64,000 nt of DNA, from contig CP114483.1 of NCBI GenBank assembly GCA_027186245.1, positions 3,048,001 to 3,112,000 of the forward strand. Reading direction: 5' to 3'. Made by a program: the position numbers and the translations under genes. The stretch's first letter is position 1. Each line of letters opens with the position of its first letter. The notes under the pieces are model-generated. The model saw nothing but the letters and a program-made list of their open reading frames with translations, ran no database searches and had not been told where the DNA came from. This DNA comes from Coriaria nepalensis (taxonomy: Eukaryota; Streptophyta; Magnoliopsida; Cucurbitales; Coriariaceae). Below, in pieces: positions 20,959-36,337 of the stretch.

Positions 20959-22609
20959 GGCTGTCTCCTCCTTCAAAAAGTCTATCCAGTCAAGCCAACT
21001 AAACGCGTGTGCCGGATTGCAGATTCTCTCGAACTTCCCTCTAATTTGCGTTTCTCTTCCTCGCTTCTCTTCTCCAATCAATAGCTGGAACTAAGGAATG
21101 AAGCTGCGGATCGCACGACCGCAAACGCAACAGTTGAAAATTTAGCGCGCCTTACAGTTTGGAGTGTGTGGATTTAAGACAAAAGAGAATCGATAGATGA
21201 TAGAGGATGACGATGGTAATGACTGGCCGTGCTGAAATCCAGACTTCCAGAGGCCATAAAACAAAAACAAAACAAAAACAAAACAAAAAACAAAAAAAGT
21301 AAGGAAGATGCAGCGTAGTGCTAGTGAAACTGTCCAGAGGTGAATGCCCGAAGAAAGAAGGTAGTGACGCCGCGCCGAAGTTCGCGACGGAGACGATGAC
21401 GGAGGTGGCCGCAATGGAGATTTGAGATTCTTACAAAATTTGCGAATTTCAGAAATGTTTACCCATGTTTTGTGTGGTTATTGGTTAAGGTGCTCTCATT
21501 GTTTGCTCCTCATGTATATATATATATATAATAATAATAATATAACGGACCGACAGCTGAGATGGCTCGAATAAATGAAAAAGGAACGGGAGCATATACT
21601 ATTTAAATGTATAAGGTTTCTGATTCTGACTACGGCCCAAAACAATAACTCCTGGGCCAGGCCCAATTTCAGCAAAATGAAAATGAAAACAAAAGCCCAC
21701 ACGACAATGAAAATACTTCCCTAGTAGTATAAAGTCTTTCTTAATGAACTACACGTATTTCATATTCTAACCCCCTAAGGGCAAAATCCATTCTCAAAGT
21801 TAGAGGTATACACGAAATTTCGGTCACTTCATATTCGGTCAAAACCCAGATCAATTATCTATTCATTATGAATTACATTTTCTCAACTCAAAAAATTTGG
21901 TTGTGTGGTGAATAAGTCATAATAAACTACATATGACTATAATCCATAGTTCATACGCAAAATTCGATCATTTCATGTCCGATTAGAAGCCTGATCAATT
22001 ATTTATTAATTATGGATTATAGTTAAATCGATAAGTATCGAGTTCTCTATTTATAAGTTTATTTAAATTTCATTTAATTATTTGATTAAATATTTATCAA
22101 ATATACTAACTATTTAATTTAATGTAAGTAATTTTCTCTTCGTCCGGTTATTTTCAGGTGATTGAAAATTTTCACCCAATCTTATTGGATAGTTCAGAAT
22201 TTTATGTATAAAATTTTTAAAACATAAAAATTAATTTTTTTGGTAATTAATTCTATTAATATTTTTTTTTATTTTTTTTTATTTTTTAAAAAGGGTAAAT
22301 AATTCACACTAAAAATATACAAAATGATTTTTTTTTAATTAGATAAATAATTTTTTATAATTATCACATAAAATATTTTTAAAAAACTAAAATTTTAAAA
22401 TATATTGCCAATTGGGTTTTAGCCAAACAGACTCAATCGCTCGAAAGTTCAAACAATGAAACAATGCAAGTTCATTCTCAATAACAAACATTAAAAATAC
22501 ATAGAAGCCCCCAAAATTTAAATAATTAACAAAATCACCCCCACCCCATCAAAAACCCATCTCAAAACTCCATATCGTTAGCTTCCAAACCTGATTTGGA
22601 TTCCCCATT
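20959..22609. other. Paladin 5' region and spacer
   Basis: 20959-21420 probably contains the paladin 5' UTR and promoter on the minus strand. An AAAAC-type repeat tract lies at 21257-21296 and a TA/ATA repeat at 21515-21540. 22020-22420 is strongly AT-rich. No gene can be supported. Confidence 0.4.
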
Positions 22610-22978
22610 TTACTCCAATTTCACATCCAAAGTTCCACAAACCATCTTGAAATTAATCCTCAACCGCTCCATCACCTTTTGGACCTACTCGATTTTCCGG
22701 TCAAGAATCGTGTATTTCTCAACCAACTCCTCCATCTGTTTCAGAACCCTCTGGACCCGGTTTGATAATCGGGTCGGATCTATTCCGATGCCAGAGTTCC
22801 AGATGTCGACACAGCCCTTGTAAATTCCTAATTCATCTCCGACCTCAAAGCCCGTTTTCAGGCCTACTTGTTTGGCATCTTCATTGCCGGAGATTAAACC
22901 GTCCCCGTAGCCCTCCTCGTACCCTTCCTTCAAATGGGTGTCTTCTAGATTCACAGATAAATCGAATATGTCTTCCAT
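22610..22978 (-). CDS. LTO1: LTO1/ORAOV1-like deca-GX3 protein, interrupted by in-frame TAG
   Basis: Intronless frame from ATG 22978 (MEDIFDLSVNLEDTHLKEGY). Glycines at every fourth position (GYEEGYGDGLISG ... GLKTGFEVGDELGIYKG) form the Yae1/Lto1 deca-GX3 repeat. A TAG at 22687-22685 stops translation after about 98 residues (ILDRKIE). The same frame then continues, without indel, for 24 codons (22684-22613: VQKVMERLRINFKMVCGTLD and on) to TAA at 22612-22610. This tail matches the conserved LRxxFKxxC C-terminal region of the family. Lto1 with Yae1 recruits the ABCE1/Rli1 protein to the cytosolic Fe-S assembly machinery, and in yeast the Lto1 C-terminus matters for that contact. The stop may be a real nonsense mutation, a readthrough codon or a sequence error. 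It lies head to head with the DUF538 gene. Confidence 0.8.
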
Positions 22979-23329
22979 TGAAGAACAAACGAACAATTTT
23001 ACAAAAACAGAAATGAATTTTTTATATTTTATATATTATTCTGGAAGAAGAGGAGGATAAATGATCCGGATTTATCAGTTGGGCCGGAAATGTCAATTGG
23101 CCGGGTCGGGAGGCAACGCTTGTCGTTTCATCAACAACTCGTAAACAGCCGGATTCCCCGACCACCCAAAAAAAAAGAACTAAAAACTAAAATTATGTAA
23201 AACAGAGAGAGAGAGAGAGAAGCAGCTCTTGAGATCCTCCTCCTCTACGTCTGTGAGCTTTTTCTCTTACAATCTTAAAAATTATCGAAAAACGATAGCC
23301 TCCAGATTCTATCTCCTCTCTCTCTCTCT
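22979..23329. promoter_or_regulatory. Short divergent promoter, LTO1-like / DUF538
   Basis: About 350 bases separate the two divergent start codons. A (GA)n tract at 23204-23220 and a (CT)n tract at 23314-23329 sit in the DUF538 leader. (CT)n immediately before the ATG is typical of plant 5' UTRs. Confidence 0.5.
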
Positions 23330-24344
23330 ATGGGTCCCCCACCTCTTCTTCCTCCATCGCTAAATTGGAACACCTATCTTCACGTTCTGACCCTATCAAT
23401 CCTCGTCCTGACCTTCCCCTTCAAGGCGGCTTCAGACCCATCAACAATCTACGACTACCTCCAGCTCCATGGCCTCCCCATAGGCCTACTTCCAAAGGGC
23501 ATAACGAAATTCTCCATTAACACGACGACGGGTCAATTCGAGGTCTTTCTCGACCAACCCTGCAACGCTAAGTTCGAGAACCAAGTCCACTACGATTTCA
23601 ACGTTAAGGGCCGGCTTAGCTTTGGGCGGATCGGGGAATTATCCGGTGTTTCCGCTCAGGAGCTCTTCCTGTGGTTCCCTGTAAAGGGTATACGTGTCGA
23701 TGTGCCCAGCTCTGGTTTGATTTATTTCGATGTGGGTGTCGTAGACAAGCAATTCTCTCTTTCTCTGTTTGAGTCTCCGCCTGATTGCACGGCGGCCGAG
23801 CCGGTTGATCTGATGCTTGTAGATGGTGGAGAGCCTGGGGTGTGGAAGGTGCCTTCTAGGTCTAAGGTACCCATTTTCAGCTGCTAATTTTTCTAAATTT
23901 ATTGCTTTTAACATCTTTTGCAATGGTATAAGTGTCTTGAATATGACATGATAATGTTATTCGTAAAATATGTTGAATTAAGACAATTTTCTGGACCATA
24001 AGCGTCTTGAATTTGAAATAGGAAGGCAAGGTTGATGGTTGGGTTTTTATTATATTCCATTTTCAATTTTTTGTGCTGTTCTAGAATTAATTTGGTGATT
24101 TTGTTGTTTATCGATGCTGAATAATTCATATAATTTTAGCATATGCCGGGTTCTCAATTTGGCAACAGGGGAGTTTGAAGGTTTTCGCTAACATCTTTTT
24201 GTTTTTTTTTTTTCATTTAAATGCTTGTTTTGGGTTAAAACTAGTCCGAAGTTTCTCATATTGGTTGCTAATTGATTGCAGAGTAAATCACAAATTCTAG
24301 AGAATGGAGGTGGTAAAAGAAGTGAACTACGTGCTGCTTCTTAG
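23330..24344 (+). CDS. Secreted DUF538 family protein
   Basis: Exon 1 from ATG 23330 encodes a signal peptide (hydrophobic core LHVLTLSILVLTFPF, likely cleaved near KAAS|DPS) and a complete DUF538 domain: YDYLQLHGLPIGLLPKGI, FEVFLDQPCNAKF, GRIGELSGVSAQELFLWFPV and IYFDVGVVDKQFSLSLFE. Without splicing the frame ends at TGA-equivalent TAA 23885-23887 after SKVPIFSC. An alternative two-exon form uses the GT donor after 23866 (SRSK) and an AG acceptor, resuming at 24282 with SKSQILENGGGKRSELRAAS and stopping at TAG 24342-24344. That exon is open in phase, so I favour the spliced form. DUF538 proteins are plant-specific; related members affect trichome and stress traits, but the biochemical role is unknown. 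Confidence 0.8.
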
Positions 24345-25618
24345 ATAATGAAGGAAGAGAAATTTGATCAAGTTCACGTATATGAATCAACCTGTGGGTT
24401 CTTCCTTTTACTGTACAGTCTTTTCAACCTGACGCGCTGTCTTGTTGGGGCAAAATTCAATGGTTATGGTAAAGAGGTGGGGACTTACATCGAGCTTTTT
24501 ATATATCATTCATGTCGAGGGCAAGACCGCTTCAGGTTAGGTTGGTTAATTTCGGTTAGTAAGTGTATGTTTAGATTTTGAAAATTTGTTTGTTGCTATC
24601 ATATTACATAATAATCTACTTGCAATTGTTTGAGAATGTTGTATTCAGTTTCTGTAAATGGTTTCTGGTTTGGGTTGGTCTACTTTCGGCTGCTTATCGT
24701 GAAGATTTTCTTTGGTCTGTTTGTTGTTTCGAATAATTATGATAGAATATGGCTTTTGAGTTCAGCATTGTGGTTGTATAATATGGTTAAACTAGCATTC
24801 GTTCAAGACAATGTGTTTACTGTGTTGTTATCCATTAGCGCTTAGAGAGTGCCTAGAGCTTTTGAAAACACTGGTAATAGAGAGATGTTCTAAACTGCAT
24901 TTGTAATTGAGCCACATTTGTCTGTTCAACACGACGTCGTTACGAGTAAAGAAATCATCCCGATTTAAGGCAATGAAGTGTTGTTTGTTTACTATTGAAG
25001 ATTGGAGTACTTTTTGGGTTGCTTTCTTGAAGGGAAAGGCACTTGTAACTTGTAAGAAAGGCATATTAGGACCATTGAACAGTTGTGTTAAGAAGTAAAG
25101 TGTAAGAAAATGAACTTTACTATTAGGTTTAAGGGATAATATATGCAAGTGATTATCTTGTACGTATATGATATGCTTAGTGTTACAATCCCATTTATCA
25201 GACGAAATGTCAGTCCAATTGAAATCTCTCATATAAAGAATTATTTCTTCATAGTGATGCATAATGAATCCAATTTGTTTCGAGATTAACTCACGATTCT
25301 ATTAAATTAACACAAAATTCTTCTGTAAAAATTTCATTTCACAAGAGAAGAGTTTGAGTTTTGGTTACACAAACGCATCTTATATCAAATCAACCAGCTA
25401 CATCCATGACTCATGAGAGAGAGAGAGATAGGTGAGGGAGGTTAGTAACATTCCTATTTCTTCTATTTTACAATGATAAAATCCCTCATTTCCCAGCACA
25501 AGGAGTGAAGGAAACCAACATTTGCAACAACTACTGATGCTAGAAGGCTATCTCCAAAAACGGAGGAAGAGTGAACTCTTTTGGCGTGGGGATGTTATTG
25601 ACAGATCGACCTCCATTA
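24345..25618. other. Intergenic region, DUF538 / GFAT convergent
   Basis: The genes converge. 24345 onward is probably DUF538 3' UTR. The short open frames here (for example around 24348-24845) have no recognisable content. A GA tract lies at 25417-25429. Nothing else seen. Confidence 0.4.
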
Positions 25619-30443
<4,825 letters not shown>

Positions 30444-31180
30444 TGCTCTTTCTCTTCTTCCCTCTGGTTTTTCCAAAAAGCTACAAACTTTCTCGCGTCT
30501 CTCTTTCTCTCTGCTCGCTCTTCTTCTGTTGCGAACGAATTGAGAGTGGGAGGGAAGAAGGAGCCAAATTTGACCCTCTGACTTTTTCGGTTTTAATAAA
30601 CGAGTTTTCATTCAAGGGGTATATATGTCTTTTCCTTCCGCGTCAGAGCTGATGTTGTGGCATGTGGGAGTTGGTGGGATGTTCGGGCCCTGTACGGTCG
30701 AACCTGTTAAGGATGAGGTTTGATAGTTAATTAGAGGGAAGTGAAAGGGTAGTTAAGTCACTTTTCTGTCTTTTCTAGATTGCAGTCACAGATTGCGGTT
30801 ACTTTTACAGGGTCTTATTCTATTTCTTTTGTTGCATGCCGGAAAGTATGCCCAGACGCCGGCGGGACGTTTCCTTTTCTTCTCTTTTCTTTTTCTTTAT
30901 TTTCTTTATTGTTGTTAAAAACATGTTTAAATTAAGAGTGAATTAAGGAATATATATATTTTTTTTTATTTATTTATTTAGATTCATCGAATAGGAGTTT
31001 ATTTCGGACAGCCATGTTACCAAGTCCACTAGTTCATAATGCCAAGTTCAATGTTCAACAATGGCAGCCTAATTCAATAATGGGAGGTGTTAAATTCGTA
31101 ATGACATTCTTGATGGTAACAAGTTCAAATTCTTACGTATACTTTCAAACATTAAAAGAAAATTAAGAGGGGATAATATA
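30444..31180. other. GFAT promoter and pectinesterase 3' flank
   Basis: Upstream of GFAT and downstream of pectinesterase 1. 31007-31180 belongs to the duplicated pectinesterase unit, since it resembles 33260-33663. No gene seen. Confidence 0.45.
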
Positions 31181-32456
31181 TTAGAGTTTGGGAAGCGGAA
31201 GAAGCCATTTGTTTCCGTTGATGAAAGTCATGCTCAAGAAAGCATTAGCTTCTTCATCGGACATTTTTCTTGCATAATGTGTGTGTTTATTAGAGCTTGC
31301 TCCTGGTCCCGAACACTTGTACTCTCCATAATATGCAGTTCCGGCATGCTTGTTACTCGACCATCCTTGGGTGTTGATAAGGCTTCCCATGTATGTATAT
31401 GCAAATACCACTCTTGGTCTCTCCTTCCAGTCTCTTCCCAAGTAGGTATCTCCACTTCCGATTATCTTGCAAAACGTGAATGCGAATCCACTATCGTCGT
31501 CTACATTTTCCCTCGCTTGTGCCGTGATAACTCCCATACCATTTGCTACCGATTTTATGGTTGTATTCAGGTACAAAGACTTTCCGTTCCCAAAAATGAA
31601 ATCAACGGTGCCCTCGATATGACAATCTCGGAAGAAATGTCTTCCCTTATCATCACATAAGGTGTCTTGAAACCCTATGAATTTGCAATTATGAAATGCA
31701 GCCTTGTCACCTGATATCCTCATTGCCACTGCTTGGGCTCCCACCCTCTTCCCATCCGGCATCGGTGCTGAGTTCTACATTGCATATGTTTTTCATATTA
31801 CTAAATGGTTAGCCGCAAAATATTTCTACATAAAGAAAATCTGTATACATAATACGTAGTATGAGAAAATCAAGAACAAAAAATAATAATAATAAAAAAT
31901 TGAAGAGTAAAGAGCAGAAACGCACCACAAAAGCGATATTGACAGCGACAAAGAAGTCCGACTCGACGGCCACTGTGGCGCTATTAACTGTCCCGTACTT
32001 ATATGCAGTACCATCAAAGGATATGATGGGCATGTTGCCGTTCTCTCCATATAACGTCACAAATGGCTTACATCTATCTATTGTTATCTTCTCTCGATAC
32101 TCTCCACCCTCTATCCAAATCACAACTCGGTTTGTATTTTCACATGGAATGCTGTTGATGGCATCCTGGATAGTCTTAAAGCCCCCCCTTCCATCTTTCA
32201 TCACCCTCACTATCTTAACATGTTCTTCTGCCATTGTCAGTCGCTCGTCTTGCACATTCCTTTTTGCACCGGGAGGGAGTTTCGGGTCGTCGAGCCCCTC
32301 ACGGTGCTGTCTCATGTTGCGAGCAATCCACTCGTTTAGCTTTGATGAATCTGAAGGGATCGTATTGCCGGTCCCCGATACATGGACTGACGGTGAGATT
32401 ATCATGACTAGCATTGTGATCAAAGGCAGCAACATGATGAATTGACAGGTAGCCAT
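31181..32456 (-). CDS. Pollen-type pectin methylesterase, copy 1
   Basis: Two exons, 32456-31926 and 31774-31181; 374 residues. A signal peptide (MATCQFIMLLPLITMLVMII) leads directly to the catalytic domain with no inhibitor-like PRO region. Pectinesterase signatures are all present: GGEYREK, QAVAMRISGDKAAF, GFQDTLCDDKGRHFF (catalytic Gln/Asp), GTVDFIFGNG (catalytic Asp) and YLGRDWKERP (Arg and Trp). The end, YGEYKCSGPG ... WLLPLPKL, is like the pollen PPME1 / Sal k 1 group. It demethylesterifies wall homogalacturonan, probably in pollen or pollen tubes. It is a tandem duplicate of the next gene. TATAAA on the gene strand (32537-32532) lies about 75 bases before the ATG. Confidence 0.92.
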
Positions 32457-32669
32457 ACCAACCTTCGCAATTAATTGTTTATAAAAGATGAGGTGGGGTG
32501 TATGGAGTTATGAATGTGTGTGAGAACAATGTTTATAGAGAGGGTTATGGTTATAATAGAAGAAACGACAACACAGAAAGTATAAGTTATGTTTGTGGAT
32601 TTGTTATAAAAGGTGCTGGTGCCAGCATTGTAATTAGTTTAGTTACCAACTGAAGGATTTTGTTCCAAT

Positions 32670-32671
<2 letters not shown>

Positions 32672-32702
<31 letters not shown>
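32672..32702. repeat. Poly(T) run
   Basis: About 31 consecutive T upstream of pectinesterase copy 1; absent from the matching place near copy 2. Length may be unreliable in the assembly. Confidence 0.9.
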
Positions 32703-33356
32703 CTTTTTAGAGTTCAAACCATTAAATTCGTTCTTATAATAATAAAAAATTATTTATTTACGGATTTTCGTAAAATATATTATATAATTAAATTATAACT
32801 TAATAAATTAACAATTGTGTAAATTTAAATATATTATTAAAATTTTAATACGAGTTATATTAAGTATTTTAAAAGTTATGAATATCATATATATCTTCAT
32901 TATCATATAAAATACTCTTTTTTCCAATTTTTTGAATTTGCAGAGGGACGAGAGAGAGAGAGGAGAGAGTTGTTCGTCAATAAGGGATGAAAATCGAGAG
33001 ATAACTAGAGAGAGAGATGAGCAGATGGGGAGAGAGAGCTCGTGATTTTGGGTGAAATCTGAAAAATATGGTGGAATCCTAAGCTCACGATGTTTGATCA
33101 CGAAGGAGGAAGAAGCTCATTTACCTGCTATCCTTTAAGCCATACATATAGGAGAGGAAACAAAATGAAGAACTCAGAAAAATAGTTGCCGCCTAAATCA
33201 TGCAACTCCTCTCACATTCACTTAAAGTGCTAGTGCACAAAAGAAATCTCCACCCTCAGATCCTGGACAGCCATGTTTACCAAGTCCACTGGCTCACTTA
33301 ATAGCTCATAATGCTAAGTTCAATGTTCAACAATGGCAGCCTAATCAAATAGTGGG

Positions 33357-33583
33357 ATATTGTCGAGAATATATTTGACTTATATTTTAAAGAAATATTT
33401 AGAAAATTAATATATAAGATAGGTAGATTAATTTATCTTATTGTTAATTGGTTTCGAGATGAAAAATTAGATTTCAACAAATATATTACGTTAGACTTGT
33501 AATTAAGTTATTTTGATCTAGAATCGTAGAAAGTAGACTTTGCTGTTTATGCTTAATCTTGTATTTTGGGCGTAAATATTGTC
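33357..33583. mobile_element. Insertion in 3' flank of pectinesterase copy 2, flanked by 8-bp repeats
   Basis: Sequence absent from the matching place next to copy 1 (about 31083-31095). It is bounded by ATATTGTC at 33357-33364 and 33576-33583. AT-rich, no coding capacity. Family not identified; it may be a degraded LTR or a MITE. Confidence 0.5.
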
Positions 33584-33663
33584 TCATGTAATGACATTCT
33601 TAATGGAAACAAGTTTAAAATGTTTACGTACTTCAAACTATAACAGAAAACTAAGAGAGGATA

Positions 33664-34919
33664 TTAGAGTTTGGGAACCGGAAGAAGCCATTTGTTTCCG
33701 TTGATGAAAGTCATGCTCAAGAAAGCATTAGCTTCTTCATCGGACATTTTTCTTGCATAATGTGTGCGTTTATTAGAGCTTGCTCCCGGTCCCGAACACT
33801 TGTACTCTCCAAAATATGCGGTTCCAGCGTTGTTGTTATTCAACCATCCTTGAGTGTTGATAAGGCTTCCCATGTATGTATAAGCAAATACCACTCTTGA
33901 TCTCTCCTTCCAAGCTCTCCCTAAGTAGGTATCTCTGCTTCCGATTATCTTGCAAAATGCGAATGCGAATCCACTATCATCATCTACCTTTACCCTCGCT
34001 TGTGCCGTGATAACTCCCATCCCGTTTGCTACTGATTTTATGGTTGTATTCAAGTATAAAGACTTTCCGTTCCCAAAAATGAAATCAACAGTGCCCTCAA
34101 TGTAACAATCTCGGAAGAAATGTCTTCCCTTATCATCGCACAAGGTGTCTTGAAACCCTATGAATTTGCAGTTATGAAATGCAGACTTATCGCCTGATAT
34201 CCTCATTGCCACTGCTTGGGCTCCCACCCTTTTCCCATCCGGCATTGGTGCCGAGTTCTACATTGCATATATTTCTCATATTACTAAATGGTTAGAAGCA
34301 AAATATTTATACATAAAGAAAATCTGTATACATAATACGTAGTATGAGAAAATCAAGAAAACAAATTGAAGATAAAAGAGCGGAAACGCACCACAAAGGC
34401 GATATTGACGGCGACAAAGTAGTCCGACTCAACAGCCACGGTGGCGCTATACACTGTCCCGTACTTATATGCAGTACCATCAAAGGATATGATGGGCATG
34501 TTGCCGTTCTCTCCATATAACGTCACAAATGGCTTACATCTATCTATTGTTATCTTCTCTCGATACTCCCCACCAGCTATGCAAATCACAACCCGGTTTG
34601 TATTTCCACATGGAATGCTGTCGATGGCATCCTTAATAGTCTTAAAGTCCCCCCTTCCATCTTTCCTCACCCTCACTATCTTAACATGTTCCTCTGCCGT
34701 CAGTCGCTCGTCTTGCTCATTCCTTTTTGCACCGGGAGGGAGTTTCGGGTCGTCGAGCCCCTCACGGTGCTGTCTCATGTTGCGAGCAATCCACTCATTT
34801 AGCTTCGATGAATCTGAAGGGATTATATTGGCGGTTCCCGATACAAGGACTGCCAGTGAGATGATCGTGACTAGCATTGCGATCAAAGGCAGCAACATGA
34901 TGAATTGACAGGAAACCAT
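33664..34919 (-). CDS. Pollen-type pectin methylesterase, copy 2
   Basis: Two exons, 34919-34392 and 34257-33664; 373 residues. Intron position and catalytic motifs match copy 1: QAVAMRISGDKSAF, GFQDTLCDDKGRHFF, GTVDFIFGNG and YLGRAWKERS. The two proteins differ by scattered substitutions and one deleted residue (RLTAEEH against RLTMAEEH). Copy 2 has LGRAW where copy 1 has LGRDW. The signal peptide is MVSCQFIMLLPLIAMLVTII. No disabling change is seen, so both copies look functional. Its promoter differs by an inserted block (34966-35199), which may have changed expression. Confidence 0.92.
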
Positions 34920-34965
34920 GCCAACCTTCGCAATTAATTGTTTGTAAAAGATGAGGCGGAGTGTA

Positions 34966-35199
34966 AAAGGGATTGAAATGTATGAAATATTGACTCCAAA
35001 ATTTATTATAGTACTGAAAGGTGTATTTATACATTGGAAAGATAAGTATTAAGTGATAAGATAATATGGAAAGAGTATTTGCAGCAGATTTGTAGCTAAT
35101 AATTTACAGAAATCATGCTATCATAATTCTTTCATTGATGATCCCTTCGATCTCTCCTGTGATTGTTGCTGTGTTGGCTTGGATGGTGGGTCAACTGTA
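34966..35199. mobile_element. Insertion in promoter/5' UTR of pectinesterase copy 2
   Basis: Relative to copy 1, GTGTA (34961-34965) and CTGTA (35195-35199) flank an inserted block, a 5-bp near-duplication. On the gene strand it contains TATAAATA at 35031-35024, about 105 bases before the ATG. The family is not identified; an LTR remnant is possible. Confidence 0.5.
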
Positions 35200-36337
35200 T
35201 CGAGTTATGAATGTGTGAGAACAAATGTGTATGTAGATAGAGGGTTATGGTTAGAATAGAAGAAACTACAGCACAGAAAGTATAAGTTATGTTTGTGGAT
35301 TCAAATATATATTTTTAAAATCTTAATACGAATTATCAAGTATTATCCTTTTATTTATATATAATATTGAATTTTTAAAAAATAATAGAAATAGATTTTT
35401 GTCAACCACATCTTTAGTTTATCATGAATGTGGTTGTCAATTAGTCATATCATGTCTTTCATACATCATATAATATTGAAAAACAGTAAGAAGTAAAGGG
35501 TAAACAAATTTAGATTTAGATCTTGTTTTAAAAATATTAATCATTACCATAGTGAAAAGGGTCTATGTTTCTAAGTTTAATCAGACAGAATGAGTTTAGT
35601 AACTATAATCAATATCTTAATCTAATGCAGTTGACCCATTAAGATATTGGATCTACCAAAAGTACAAAACGAAGTCGTTCGTAAAGATGTAATTGATTTC
35701 AATAGTGTAATTACAACAATCCTAAATAAATAAAATTAAAAAAAAAAAACGAATTGACCCACATAAAATCTATTTATTGCTGTAATATTTTCTTGGAACC
35801 GAACTGAACTGAAACAGGTAACAACCGTAACCGTGTTGTTTCGGCGCCAAGTCAAAATACGATGCAATGGATGAGAAAATATGTTACGAAGAGAAGGTTG
35901 GAAAGATATAGAAAGAGACGTGAAGGAAAAAAAAAAGTACCCATCCTGATTTTGCTTAACAAAAAAGTACACATCCTGAGAGAGAGAGAGAGAATACAAC
36001 AACAAAAGTTGACGTTTTTTCTCATGTTTCTTGCATTTTAGTAAATTGATATATAGATTTATCGTTTTGCCGTTGAAAACGCGCATATCCCTTGCTTTCT
36101 CCTCCCCCTCTTCGTATTCTTCTTCTTCTTCTTCTTCTTCTCCTCCCCCTCATCCTCTCTTCAATGCTTTTCCCACCACCTCTGCCCAACTAAATCTTCC
36201 TCGAAAAGGTCATGAAAATTCCATCAAATCCACATTCCAAAATCGATAAAAACACCTCAAAAACTTCAAATCCGAGTGATTTTGCCTTCTGGGTTTTTGC
36301 TCTAGCCTCTGTTTAAAGTCGTTTTATTGAGAGGGTC
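35200..36337. other. Divergent spacer, pectinesterase 2 / aspartic protease
   Basis: 35200-35300 continues the duplicated pectinesterase promoter. 35310-35750 is AT-rich. A GA tract lies at 35980-35992 and a (CTT)n run at 36118-36140. 36140-36337 is probably protease leader. Confidence 0.45.

Larger units (their letters stand above)
32457..33663. other. Spacer between pectinesterase copies
   Basis: Holds the copy 1 promoter (conserved with copy 2 across 32457-32605), a run of about 31 T at 32672-32702, AT-rich sequence and GA-rich tracts at 32949-33025. 33260-33356 and 33584-33663 are the copy 2 3' flank, homologous to 31007-31180. Confidence 0.5.

Noticed and set aside
24348..25262. Several short open frames after the DUF538 gene
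   Set aside because: AT-rich, no motif, fall in probable 3' UTR or spacer.
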